Part shown: positions 22,423-32,890 of the stretch, in pieces
Layout: every line of letters begins with the position of its first letter
How positions within the stretch are numbered: position 1 is the stretch's first letter
Origin: Notospermus geniculatus
Lineage: Eukaryota; Nemertea; Pilidiophora; Heteronemertea; Lineidae
Direction: 5' to 3'
NCBI GenBank assembly: GCA_002633025.1
Contig: NMRB01000902.1
Coordinates: 57,106 to 121,105, forward strand
Length of the DNA stretch: 64,000 bases
The notes under the pieces: model-generated
What the model saw: only the letters and a program-made list of their open reading frames with translations
Told to the model about the DNA's origin: nothing
Database searches by the model: none
Position numbers and translations under genes: made by a program

Positions 22423-22908
22423 AAAGCCTAGTTTATACCTCGACGCAAACCCTTCGGCGTCCGACGCACGACCAAATCTGGACGCCGACTTCGCGGAATT
22501 GATTCACAGTCCAGCGTACTTTAGCGACGGCGACCCGTTAAGCATGGCGCACACGAGCGACTAAAATGGGGGCGACTACCGATGCGACTACTAGGTCGCA
22601 TGCGATAATTACCTTTGAGGTCGATCAGTGATGTCACCCGCGACATCACTGATCTCCCAGTAAAGCATTTGTCGCAAACGAGTTAAAAAAAACTAAAAAA
22701 ACTAAAAATATGTTCAGTCGCTCCTGTAGTCGCAAGGCTAGTCGCCTAGAAAAATCGCTCGTGTGCGCCATGCTTTATGAAACGACTCAAGTAATAACAG
22801 CCTCGCGATCGGACGCCGACCAAATCGTACGACGGGGTCGGCGTCGAACGCAAGAACGCGCGTCGGTCGCCGGCGATGGTCGTGCGTCGAAGTATAAACT
22901 AGGCTTTA
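22423..22908. mobile_element. MITE with AAAGCCTAGTTTATAC ends, carrying a nested MITE
   Basis: Inverted ends AAAGCCTAGTTTATAC and GTATAAACTAGGCTTT bracket CG-rich arms (TTCGGCGTCCGACGC, GACGCCGAC). The copy at 44806-45052 is about 240 bp shorter because it lacks the element at 22541-22774. This gives an exact filled/empty-site comparison. Confidence 0.85.
22541..22774. mobile_element. MITE with AGCATGGCGCACACGAGCGA ends, copy 2
   Basis: Same family as 12925-13158. It is flanked by TTA at 22538-22540 and 22775-22777, and the empty site at 44920-44922 has a single TTA. The 3-bp duplication is thus directly visible and fits PIF/Harbinger-type transposition. Confidence 0.85.
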
Positions 22909-22975
22909 GGCGCCTGTATACCTTCCGCGTAAATGCACGCATTTCCACCATGTATTTGACGAAGTTACACGCGTC

Positions 22976-23165
22976 TAAAGGCATGTTTCCACTAGACCGG
23001 TTTCCGCTGCGGGTTGCAGCGCCGGGGCGGTTTTCACAGGCACTGGGATAATTGACACGCCATGTGTTGTTAAACCATTGAAGGATTATCCAAAACTCTG
23101 TGAAAAAAACCCGGCGCCGAAAACCACCCGCGCACGGAAACGCTCCAATGGAAAGCAGGCCTTAA
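22976..23165. mobile_element. MITE with TAAAGGCATGTTTCCA ends
   Basis: Imperfect inverted ends (AAAGGCATGTTTCCACTAGA; CCAATGGAAAGCAGGCCTTAA) with CG-rich arms containing CCGGTTTCCG/CGGAAACG and CGCCGGGGCGGTTTTC/GAAAACCACCCGCGC. It is non-coding. Confidence 0.6.
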
Positions 23166-23415
23166 ACACCCCTTGTGAATTCGGCCCTTGTAACTTTAAA
23201 TTATTTTTTTCTACATTCTGTAAGTTGCGACAAGCAGACGCTTGTCGCAACTCGAGGAAAAGGTTAACGGCCTTGCAGCACAACAGCTGAAATGTACGTT
23301 GACACGGCGGGTGGACACCAGTGGAATAGTTGGGTAAACTGATGACCAATGATGATCACTTGCGACAAGCGTTTGTATTTGCTAGAGCGGCCCATCGCAT
23401 GAGCCGACGCCGCCG

Positions 23416-23759
23416 TAAAGGCCCGTTTATACAGAGCGCGACCGCGACTGCGACCGCGACCGCGGCACCGACCGCGGCAGCCGCATCGGATTGATCAAAT
23501 GTAAAATGAATGGGAACGTTACACAACGCGACCGCGGCCGCGACCAAAATTTTGGTCGCGCGGCATGCCGCAGAGATTGCCTCCAGAGCGAAATTTTTGA
23601 AAATGCCGCGCGACACTTTTTTTTGTAATGTGAACTTCAGTGTGGTCCTGGCATATTTCCAGGCGACCACGGCGTTTTCGTTTATACACAGAGGCTGCCG
23701 CGGTCGGTGCCGCGGTCGCGGTCGCAGTCGCGGTCGCGTTCTGTATAAACGGGCCTTAA
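23416..23759. mobile_element. MITE with AAGGCCCGTTTATACAGAGC ends
   Basis: Inverted arms of about 65 bp made of GCGACCGCGACTGCGACCGC-type repeats, bounded by TAAAGGCCCGTTTATAC and GTATAAACGGGCCTTAA. The internal frames on both strands, rich in Arg/Gly or Ala/Val, are produced by this CG repeat and are not genes. Confidence 0.8.
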
Positions 23760-24106
23760 GTGTTGACTGGCTGAAAAAAAACTAATGACACAGGTCGCAA
23801 TCAGGGTGGTCGCAATGATCCGTCGCATGACCGCAAAGTGGTCATGAGAAGGCGGATTCGCAAACGCCCGGATAGACCCACGACTAGGTTACGAATTTCT
23901 AATATAGAGTTTTCGCAAAACCCACGAAAGGTCAACGCAAAGGTCTATCCTTTCGTTCGGTGCTCTCTTCGTGGCATCGAAGAATGGTTTTGGTGTTCGC
24001 GTTGGCGTTTCGGGGGCTTTTCGAAAACTCTCTACTATCTGTCGCGTATACCGAGTCGTTGGCCTAAACTGGGCGGTTACGAAATTTCACTTTTTTGGCC
24101 GGTGTA

Positions 24107-24215
24107 ACATCTCCCAGTGTTCCCCATCTGTGAGTGTTCCCCTTCTATTGTCTGATGGAATAAGCGGCGACTGGACAATAGGGGACACACAGAGAAACAT
24201 GCCGATCTGTATGAT
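24107..24215 (+). mobile_element. Fragment of the GGTGTAACATCT repeat family
   Basis: GGTGTAACATCTCCCAGTGT followed by TTCCCC, GGAATAAGCGGCGACTGGAC and GGACACACAGAGAAACATG matches blocks at 63705-63800. The two direct copies near 44680-45200 also match. Confidence 0.6.
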
Positions 24216-24297
24216 GCGGTGAGCGGTTCGAAACTGCGGTGTAGGCGTTTAATAAACTCCGTGACGGCACTGGAGTAGTTTCGAGTGAATTGCGTTA

Positions 24298-24435
24298 GGC
24301 TGCTTTTCCACGAGACGTTTGCGGACGCGGTTTCGGTAGCGGGTGAAATAGCTAAAGGGAAATACGTTGGATCGATTTTTCCAGCCGCGCCCGCTTCCTA
24401 TTCCGCGCCCGCAAACGCCTCGCGGAAAAGCAGCC
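24298..24435. mobile_element. Short MITE with GGCTGCTTTTCC ends and TTA duplication
   Basis: Inverted ends GGCTGCTTTTCCACGAGACG and CGCCTCGCGGAAAAGCAGCC, with TTA immediately outside both ends (24295-24297, 24436-24438). At 138 bp it is non-coding. Confidence 0.75.
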
Positions 24436-24534
24436 TTATAGGTACGAAGCAGCGTCGATCGCTCAGTGCTCTGCGCACCGCAAAACTGTCCAAATGACGA
24501 GAAGTGTTCACAAGTCGGTGGGCTATCACAGAGG

Positions 24535-24800
24535 CGTAGCTAGCGGGGGCAAATGCCCCCAGAGCAAAAAGGGACAAAACAATTTCTTCCACTAAAAGGT
24601 CATTTCCCCTCTTCAAACCAAGTTATTGTGGTGTCAGGTGGGGAAAATGCATCAGAGATAGTTTTCATTTTTTTCTGGGGGAGGGCCCCAGATCCCCTCC
24701 GGCTTTCCCCTCCAGACTCAATCAATTTTTGCGCCCCCCCCCCCCCCACCNNNNNNNNNNNNNNNNNNNNNNNCCCTGTATCAGACTCCTTTGGTTTGCC
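24535..24800 (+). mobile_element. GGCGTAGCTAGCGGGGGCAA repeat with assembly gap
   Basis: Starts GAGGCGTAGCTAGCGGGGGC and contains AGAGCAAAAAGGGACAAAAC and TTTTTTCTGGGGGAGG, then a poly-C run and 23 Ns at 24751-24773. A similar copy lies at 49334-49530. The open frames here include unknown residues and should be ignored. Confidence 0.55.
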
Positions 24801-24864
24801 AGTTTCCCCGGTCAATATTTTCAACCTTCCTACAGCAGAGCTGATAGGGCTGGGGCAGCAGGGG

Positions 24865-24963
24865 CCTTATGCATAAAACATCTTAAGTGTAAAATTTCCC
24901 TCATCTTTTGTTTGGAACAATAGTTTAAGGGAAATTTTACACTTAAGATGTTTTATGCATACG
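24865..24963. mobile_element. Short foldback TATGCATAAAACATCTTAAG
   Basis: Arms of about 37 bp (TATGCATAAAACATCTTAAG then TGTAAAATTTCCCT) flank a loop of about 25 bp. Confidence 0.8.
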
Positions 24964-25272
24964 ACCCCTGGTCTCCAGTTCTAGGAAAAAATTTTAATAC
25001 CACCAACTTTTTGACAACATTACAAAATATTTTATTACTTTATAGCACACAATAGAAAACCTACATCACTTCACAAGAAGTCACAAGGATGGACGAAGTT
25101 ATTGAGCATTGAACAAAGATCAGAGATTGCAGCGAGAGCATTCATGGCACCACGGACAACAACAGACCCTGTGATATATAACGATGCAAGGAAAAGGTAA
25201 GAGATACCTCCATTACAGACAACTCTGTACGAAGACACAGGTGTGATACAATCTACTGCCCCTGTCTTCCTG

Positions 25273-25672
25273 AATTCAGGGGTTTCAATTTCCAGGTAGA
25301 ACTACCGTTAAACGGTAGCGCCCAAATTAGCTGCGCCCAAAATAGGCCTAAAAAATTTTTTTTTCAAAAATTTTTTTTGAAAAAACAATTTTGAAAAAAA
25401 AATTTTTTGAAAGATTTTGTGGGCGATGTCTGCTTTGGAAATAACATCTGAAAGTGTAAACAATTAATTGTAAGTGCAATTAATTGTGGAGGACAACTGA
25501 GAAAAGATTTTATTTGTGAGCATCATTGAATCTTGCTGTTTTTTTCTTTTGTAAGATGTCTTCAGAGCCATCACGTAAAGCAGACGAGGCCATGCAAAAA
25601 TGCACCCAAAATAGGCCTCTTGAAAATACCTGGTATGCCCTCATCCTGGAAATTGAAACCCCTGCTGATGTC
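25273..25672. mobile_element. TIR element with CAGGGGTTTCAATTTCCAGG ends
   Basis: Inverted ends CAGGGGTTTCAATTTCCAGG and CCTGGAAATTGAAACCCCTG, with inner related words (GCGCCCAAATTAG..., GCACCCAAAATAGGCC). The interior contains the A/T-only stretch 25350-25412 and no gene. Confidence 0.65.
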
Positions 25673-26019
25673 CCCCTATACTATTTGTCACAGGATTAAG
25701 GGTCTTGGTCTCTCTAGAGTCCAATGGGGACCCTAATCAAGCATTTGCTAACTTTTATATATACCAGCCATTGATGATTTTAGTGGAGTGTGTCACCCAG
25801 TGAGAGTCTGCCAAACATGCCAAATATTCATGAGCTACATGGCTTCATGATACCAACGTCACTGAAGAGCCACCTAGGGGCAGTTCAAGAAACTAACAGA
25901 TCAGATGACTGGTGCCTCCACATATTGTGAATCTGTCATGGTTATTGCCAAACCATTTGTCCTACAGTTGAATAAGTGGAAAATCCAGTTTTGCGGAATG
26001 AAGAACTTACATATTAGCC

Positions 26020-26345
26020 CTGGTTACACCTACATGTATCTAAAACCCCTGTGCTTTTTGAGACACGGGTTTTTTTCGAAACAGAAAAAACACGGCGCTG
26101 ACACAGCGAGTGGTTACACTACTTAAAATGCGATTGGTAATATAATAAGTTCCGTAACCCGGCGATAGGGGCACTGCATGTAGGCAACTCTCTGTAATCA
26201 AGTGGCTACTGGAGGCGTGAAATAGCCTAGATGCGCATGCGTATGACTCATCGATGTGCATCGCCGTCTCTCGGAACTACAGGTAGACACGGGGATTTCG
26301 CACTTACACTACATAAAATACCCACGTCTAAAATAGCACCACTAA
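26020..26345 (+). mobile_element. GGTTACACCTA repeat, copy 1
   Basis: Contains CTGGTTACACCTACATGTAT, AGACACGGGTTTTTTTCGAA, GGTTACACTACTTAAAATGC and GGCGATAGGGGCACTGCATG. All recur in order in the fuller copy at 57270-57725, and a degraded copy lies at 41046-41398. Confidence 0.7.
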
Positions 26346-26499
26346 AAGCTGAACAGTTAAGTATCTCTTCATGATAAGTAGCTACACACACGTTCGTCAA
26401 CTCACAGGATGAAGCTTAGTTGGAATGATACTGACCAGAATTGTTGGACTAAGTTCTGATATCAACTAGATCGAGTTCCCATTCAGATTCGAAAATCGC

Positions 26500-27020
26500 A
26501 TCTTTAGGACAAATAGTGTAAACACAGGGACCTCCAAGTCCATCATGAACCATTTTAGCCAGGCGTACATCGCACTTGTGACTGGAAGCAACTGATCTGA
26601 TCAGTCGCTGGTGATGTACGTGCTGCGCCCACATCACAAATTCAGCAACTTAGTAGAGCTAGGAGGATCCAATCAGTTGTCATGTCCTGGCCACGTACAT
26701 CGCACTTGCGACTGGCAGCAACTCGGGTAACATCAGGGGCGTTGGGACTCGATGAGACTTGGTTTTGTTCAGAAAACTGGCATTGATCAGTCGCAAGCCC
26801 ATGTACATCGCAGTGACTGAACGAAAGTTGCTAGAAAGTTGAACATGTGCAACTGGCGGCGACTGGCAAAATCTCAGTTCCAGCGAGTCGCAAGGGTGCA
26901 TACATCGACCATTTCTCGCGACTGATCATTCGCCTCCAGTTCCAGCTACATGTAGATACTCCCAGTCGCCAGGTAGCTCAGTGGCAACTAGTTGTCTCCA
27001 GTCGAAGTGTGAGGTACGCT
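26500..27020. repeat. GTACATCGCACTTGCGACTGG repeat pieces
   Basis: Several direct and inverted copies of words such as GTACATCGCACTTG, CGACTGGCAGCAACT and GATCAGTCGCAAG lie within about 500 bp. They look like overlapping degenerate inverted-repeat elements. No gene is seen. Confidence 0.45.
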
Positions 27021-27506
27021 AGGCCTAAGATGCTTCACCCTCGCACTACTCTCTACGTGAGTAGAGGGCAGCCAGAGGCTAAGTGACCATAGGCCTTGAA
27101 AAGATGACGTCAGTCCAAAGAGGCACAATGATATGTTGACACTGACAATAAACCTGCTAAAGATAAAGCTTGACTGAGATTCAGTTTTGACATACGAGTT
27201 TACACACGGCCAGCAACTATGATCAAAATAAAAAACAACCAAGAGAATGCAGGCCTTAAGTTCTGGAATGATCAGAGCAAAGATTGCCTAGTGTTTTTCA
27301 CATCGTTTTGGCCAAAGGTACTTAGTTGAACTCAGGAATGTGACCAGATCACATTTACCAAAAGATAGTGGTGTTGCACAAAGCTAGATTATCCGTACGG
27401 TTGGCGTAATCAATAGCTCTTTCACGATGTCAGCTCAAGCCAGTCAGCCATGACACTGGCTGCCGAGGGTTGTGCAACATTCTTATTTGTGATCACACCA
27501 TTAGAG

Positions 27507-27512
27507 TTTATT
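27507..27512 (-). terminator. Candidate poly(A) signal of the CNPY gene
   Basis: AATAAA on the minus strand about 70 nt past the CNPY stop codon. Position and sequence fit, but no transcript evidence is available. Confidence 0.5.
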
Positions 27513-27580
27513 TAGTGACAAGAAGTCAGCCAAGGACCTTTGGCAAGATCGACCTGAAAAACACTACAATTCCACCGATC

Positions 27581-30500
27581 TCATAGCTCTTGCTTAGCGT
27601 CTCCCGCAGTTGGTGCACTGGTTCCAAACCTTTGGTTCCTTATCGCGTCCTCAGCTTGTTTTTGAAGTTCTTCCTGCTTTCTCGCTTCGGCTGATTTGAA
27701 TCTTCGTTCGTCGTTTGTCTTGTCCCACATCATTTTTGCGAGGACTTCGTTTCCGGTGCACATTTCTGCAAAAGTTGAATATTATAATTTATAAAACGTG
27801 GTAAATGGGAATTATTTTTTTGACATAGTGGGTCATTCATGTCATTGGCACCCAACTGGTTGGGCGACATGAGGTTTTGTGTTCAGTTTTTTACAGAAGT
27901 TTTGGGGATAAAAATTTAAGATTTGGTGGTCAGTGGACCACATCAGGGGCCATGACGTGTTTTGCAAGCACCATGCTTGGCGATTGGGCACATTGCTCAG
28001 TTGCAAATTGCAGAGTCGTGGCGTTGATATCTGGGTAAGTAGCACTTGGAGGTATGCAGTCTTGAAGGCTTTGAGACTCACTACAAAAACTCCAACGGGA
28101 GAAAATATCCGGAGACGAAATATTATATCCTCTAACCTGTATATTTTAAATCATTCTGGTTCATCAAGATAAAATATGACTTACTTGCTAAATTCATGCA
28201 TACATCTCGACCAAGATTCTCACGCTTGACCTTTTTGCTTTTGAAAAGCTTGATCATTCCTTCTTCATGCTCTTCAACAATGTTGTGACACTGAAAATGA
28301 AATAAGAGATGAAATGGTTTCCTGGGGCGAGCGACGACACACCACAGTCAGTGTTAATTCTAGGCAGTGTTAGAGCGGCGGCGTGCCATGACCTAAAAGG
28401 GGGCGCCACTGTGCCCTTTTTTAACCCCCTTGGCGCCATGCCTGCCCTAAAAAAAAAAAAAAATTTTTTTTTAAAGGTTTTATTACCCCCCAGACACTCT
28501 GTCATGGTCCCTTTTGGTCATACCACCTTAGAAACTGGCTTAAATTGGCTGTTGACTGGAGTTATAGGGACCTTTTTAACTGACAAGCTTCTCAAATTCC
28601 GTTAGCAGAAATGTCGCGAATGAAAAGTGCCCTTTTCTAGGTTGAAGTGCCCTTTTCACAAAGTTTGCCCCATGCCCTTCTGAAATCCTAGAATTAACAC
28701 TGCCGGCACTGCAACAAGTTTGATACCAAGTCACGACAGTGGCTTGGCTGAACATTGTATTTTTTCTCAAGGAGCTAAAATTTCCTTCTAAAGGCATTAT
28801 CAACTTTAGTGCTGATTCCTGGTATAGAGGCTTTGCATATGACGTCACAAGCCATGATAGAATACATATGCTGCAGAGGCACAGCGAAATGAGCCGTGCA
28901 TGCCCTGAATGATGTTACATGTACGTCAAACAATGGCATGGTGCACTTTACGCAAGTCACGTCACGGTTGGCTCACACCTCTGGACCCTGTGTATGGTAC
29001 TCCAGAATGGCCGCCAGGATGACGTCACTGCAAAGCCTCTATAGATCATTTTCTGACGTCACGTATCACCACCACGACATCATTCTGGGTGCATGCTGAT
29101 CCCTGATTGGCCAAACGACGCTCCGCAACGTTACCCGGTACGTTTTGTCAACCAGCATGCACTTCAGGGTTCTCGCCAGGAATTTGGGTCAGCATGTCGC
29201 ATCAGTCATGTCAATGAAAGCCAGGAAAGCCAGTTTGAGAGGTCCGTTTGTGTGTGTCCGCGCACCTGAAACCCACAGCGGGAGGGGTGCGGTATCTCCC
29301 CTTGAAAATTTTGAAAATTGAGATGTGCGGAGATGCGATATGCGGCGTTTTCCCACAAAATTTTTGATGAAATAAACCGTCCAATATCGGCTGTTTTTAT
29401 GGCGCGATCTACATACATGTAGGCCTGAACAGATATCAAAAAAAATTTCTGAGCATGAGATATCACTGTGAAGAAGGCAAGTATTAGTTCTTAAAAAAGA
29501 AGAGTAGGCCAATATTTATTTTCTTAACTGAAATGATAGTTTGATAGGCCGAGCTGTTGAAAAAACAATGTCTTTGACTTCACTCAACGGCGCGAAAATG
29601 ATATCCGGCATCTTCTGTCACTGTACAAGGTCACTGTACCAGTTTGTTAAACTGTGCTCATCATGACAAGTGGAGGCCTGCAGAGCATCAGTCATCGCAT
29701 CGGTGTGTCCTGATTGCAACAAAAACAGAACAAAAGCAGATTCTGAAAATTCACCTTCACTAAAGATATATCTGATGCTGAAATTACGATCTGACACACT
29801 GAAAACAATGTAAGAATTCGCGGGCGAAAAACACTAGCCCACCATTCTCTCAGCTGACACGTGACCCTGATTGACAGGTGCTTGTTGCCAATGGAGATTC
29901 ATATCATTAGCGTGGTCGGGGATGTTGTGATGAGACGATGACCGAAGACAGGTGTGGAGGATCTCACGGCTCACACGGAAGTGTTGCAGTTAGTTTACCG
30001 GCAAGGATTTTATTGCACAAAAACAACAATCATGACAATGACAGCTGACATGCATGACATGGCTGATGTTTTATCGATTGCGCTTGGCAAAACAATGATG
30101 TGACTGGGCCTAGACCTCCGTAGTAATCAAGCAGGATAATAAAGGCGCTAATTACCCTTCACGCGAAGTGATTTTAAATAGCTTCTCACAGTTTCCATGG
30201 CTTGTTTGAGTAGTGTGATGTGTTGTGTTTGGAGTGTGATTGTGTAGCATGTCGATGTTTATTTGAGGCTGTCGCAGATTTTAACAGGTTGTCGCGGATT
30301 TCAACAGCTTGTCGCGTTTTGCGTTCGGCGGTCGGCAGCGTGTCGCAGCGACATGCTGATTTGGCCTGGCGAGAACCCTGCACTTACGCGTCAAAAATGA
30401 CGTGGCTGCCGTGCAACGTGGTTTTTTGCAAAATCCGAAAACAGGGAGTCAGAGTGCTGAAGGTTAACAACTATGACTCTTTTTTATGGGAAAATACATC

Positions 30501-32376
30501 ACAATGAACATCACGGCAATGCTGCTATTGCCTCGGTTTAACCGGGTCGTGGCAAGTGCAGTGTCAGTCAGTGTCACCTGGGGAGTGATTTTTTTATAGG
30601 TTCCACGGTAATCCACGGGAGTGACTGATACCTCCCGCAGGAAAATCTCCTGACTGACACTGCAAGTGGGCAGTACTTACAGCACTTTTGAGCTTTTTGA
30701 ATATTCCCTCATTCATTTGCACACCGATAAGTTCTATAGGTGTTGCATCACGACGGTTGGTTCTGGGGTAGATCTTGCAGTCATAATCTTTTTCTTCTTT
30801 TTCACCATATTCATTCATTGTGTCGCAGATGGTTTCAAACACCTCTGTTAGGAACACTTCTGATCTTGCATAGGACACCTAGCGTTGAAATGGACATGAG
30901 AATATTGTAGATACAGTACCGGTAATGAAATACTGTAACGCAAGATAATTTCGCGGCTGGAAATTTTTGCAAATCAAGAATTATAGACATATTCACGGCA
31001 GGATATTTTCGCAAGTCTCTGCCATTTTTTTCAGTTTTTTTTTCACGGACCGTATTTATCACTTGCATGTATTTTGTACTCATATTTGCGACAGGAAATT
31101 TTTGCAACTCATACACTCTCGCGAAAATTTCCTGCACGCGAAATTTTCCTGCTTCACAGTTTACTATAAGTCTATGTGACTGGAAGTGAAACACACGATC
31201 CATTGTCAATTTTTCTATGCTCATTTGTGCCCTGCTCCAGCAAAAAGCAGGCACTTCTCGCAGGTGATCATCACTGGTCATCAGTTTACTCAACTATTAT
31301 CACTGCTGTCGTCCACTACTTCTGTCAACCTGCAGCGACGTACACTTCAGCTGTTGTGTTGTAAGGCCGTTTCCTCGGTTGCAACATGCACATACTTTTG
31401 CTCGATCGGGTTACATTTCTCATTCTCTTACTTTCAAAATGATAATGATATCGGTACATGTAACACCCTTTCAATATATTTTGTAATGAGGACCATTTTG
31501 AATACAAGGAGATGCAGCTCAAAGAACCCTGCTGATTCACCTGGAAACATCAAGGGTTCACGTCGCTTTGCCTTCATACTACATTCACTGTTAAATCCGA
31601 GGGCGAAGTGAACTTAGATGACCCTGTCTGTGAACTCAAGGACAATGTGCAATACAAATTTAAGCTAAGGAATAAGCCTGCAGACATGGTGACAGAGCCT
31701 GAAGTGGACAATGACAGGCGAATCCATTCTCCGCTATACTACTAACCTTTTTTAGTTTCTGTTTGCCTTTGGGGTCCACCCGAAAACTTCCCACTTCAAC
31801 TTTTTTATTTGGATCCACAGCTTTCATCTTGATTGTCACTTGATCCACAATAGCTAGGCAGGCTGAAATCGAAGAGAACAATTCAAACACTGCAGAGTAG
31901 GCCTATTTACTCCAAGTCCAAATAATACTTGTCTAAATTGAGTCTCTGGCATACTAGAAGGCCTAGATTCATTTTGGTTCCCGAAGCCGCCGCTGGGGCT
32001 AGAGGCGTTGTTCGGTTCTGGCTGCCATTTTATTGCTGACGTCATCGTAGGAGTCCGTTTTCCCGTAAAATTTCATTTTCCCCCAGTCTAAAAAACGGCG
32101 ATGATTTTGACGAGCTACCGGTACATGTAGGTATTGTTACAGATCTGTAACACATACAAACATTCTCATCAAGAAACTTCACGGCTTTTGGAACCAAAAT
32201 GGCCTAGGTTGATTCTAGCTCAAAAATAAATGTCTACTGATAAACTTGGCACGAAACCATTATTATTACCAACCTCCGCAATAAAATGACTTCTCAATCT
32301 TTGCGACAGCTGATTGAAGTAAGACCAGCAATGAAACAACCACAAGGGTCATCAATCTTACATTTGGTGGCACCAT
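27581..32376 (-). CDS. CNPY2: Canopy FGF-signalling-regulator family protein (CNPY2-like), complete
   Basis: Five coding exons join in phase: 32376-32274, 31862-31747, 30878-30681, 28290-28185 and 27765-27581, giving 235 residues. Residues 1-25 form a signal peptide (hydrophobic core LVVVSLLVLL). The saposin-like domain follows: the CGAC motif (C-x2-C) split across the first junction, VDPNKKVEVGSFRVDPKGKQ, SYARSEVFLTEVFETICD, then CHNIVEEHEE and later single cysteines, matching the vertebrate Canopy six-cysteine pattern. The chain ends KQEL, a KDEL-like ER-retrieval signal. The C-terminal tail after the last cysteine is basic, coiled and longer than in human CNPY2. Canopy proteins are ER-resident chaperone-like regulators of FGF receptors, LDL receptor turnover or Toll-like receptors; the client here is unknown. 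CNPY1/2 is the nearest subgroup. The intron after 30681 holds at least three transposons. Confidence 0.88.
28343..28705. mobile_element. TIR element in CNPY intron
   Basis: Inverted ends CAGTGTTAATTCTAGGCAGT and CCTAGAATTAACACTGCCGG enclose a poly-A/poly-T centre and duplicated words (AAGTGCCCTTTT). No transposase is present. It lies in the largest CNPY intron. Confidence 0.65.
28823..29044. mobile_element. CRE-bearing MITE in CNPY intron
   Basis: Ends TATAGAGGCTTTGCATATGA and ATGACGTCACTGCAAAGCCT followed by CTATAG. Each terminus carries a TGACGTCA-type word. It is the same family as the nested pair at 39091-39597. Confidence 0.7.
29165..30380. mobile_element. hAT-like element, 1.2 kb, with 5-bp target duplication
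   Basis: Inverted ends CAGGGTTCTCGCCAGG, continuing to CAGCATGTCGC, at both sides. CACTT is duplicated immediately outside (29160-29164, 30381-30385). CAGGG termini are typical of hAT transposons; hAT duplications are usually 8 bp, so the 5-bp one is notable. No transposase frame is visible and it appears non-autonomous. The same end occurs at 37273-37523. Confidence 0.7.
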
Positions 32377-32439
32377 TTCTATTTTCTGAAAGAAATAAAG
32401 CATTATTTAATTCCGTAAATAAATGTAAGATGGCATTGC

Positions 32440-32890
32440 AAAATAAAGACATTGTTGTAGTCATATTCTCTAGTCAAGTCGTTGTGGTGATCTCTAGTCG
32501 TAGCTAAGCAAGACGTAAGGTGGCGCTGCAGTCGTCCACACGATCTCGAGTCGTAGGAAGAAAGACGTAAGGTGGCGCTATATCATTTGTAACACTTCGG
32601 GTGTTTTCATCATTCTTTGTGTGGATGACTGCAGCGCCACCTCGTCTTTCTTAGCTACGGTATGACTAGAGATCATGTGGACGACTGCAGCGCCACCTCA
32701 CAACGTCTTTCTTAGTAGATAGAGATCATCACAACGACTAGAGAATATGACTACAACAACGTCTTTATTTTGCAGCGCCACCTTACGTCTTTCTTATCTT
32801 AGCTACGAGTACGACTAGAGATCATCACAACTAGAGAACTGAAATATATCAGGATCACTAGGCCTAGGCCTACTGGCACAACGTCTTTAT
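32440..32890. repeat. AAGACGTAAGGTGGCGCTGCAG repeat cluster
   Basis: At least six direct and inverted copies of words like AGACGTAAGGTGGCGCTGCA and CGACTAGAGATCATCACAAC. They lie just upstream of the CNPY signal-peptide exon. The arrangement suggests nested inverted-repeat elements. Confidence 0.6.

Noticed and set aside
22710-23785. Several Arg/Ala-rich frames on both strands
   Set aside because: They arise from CG-rich arms of MITEs in the cluster.
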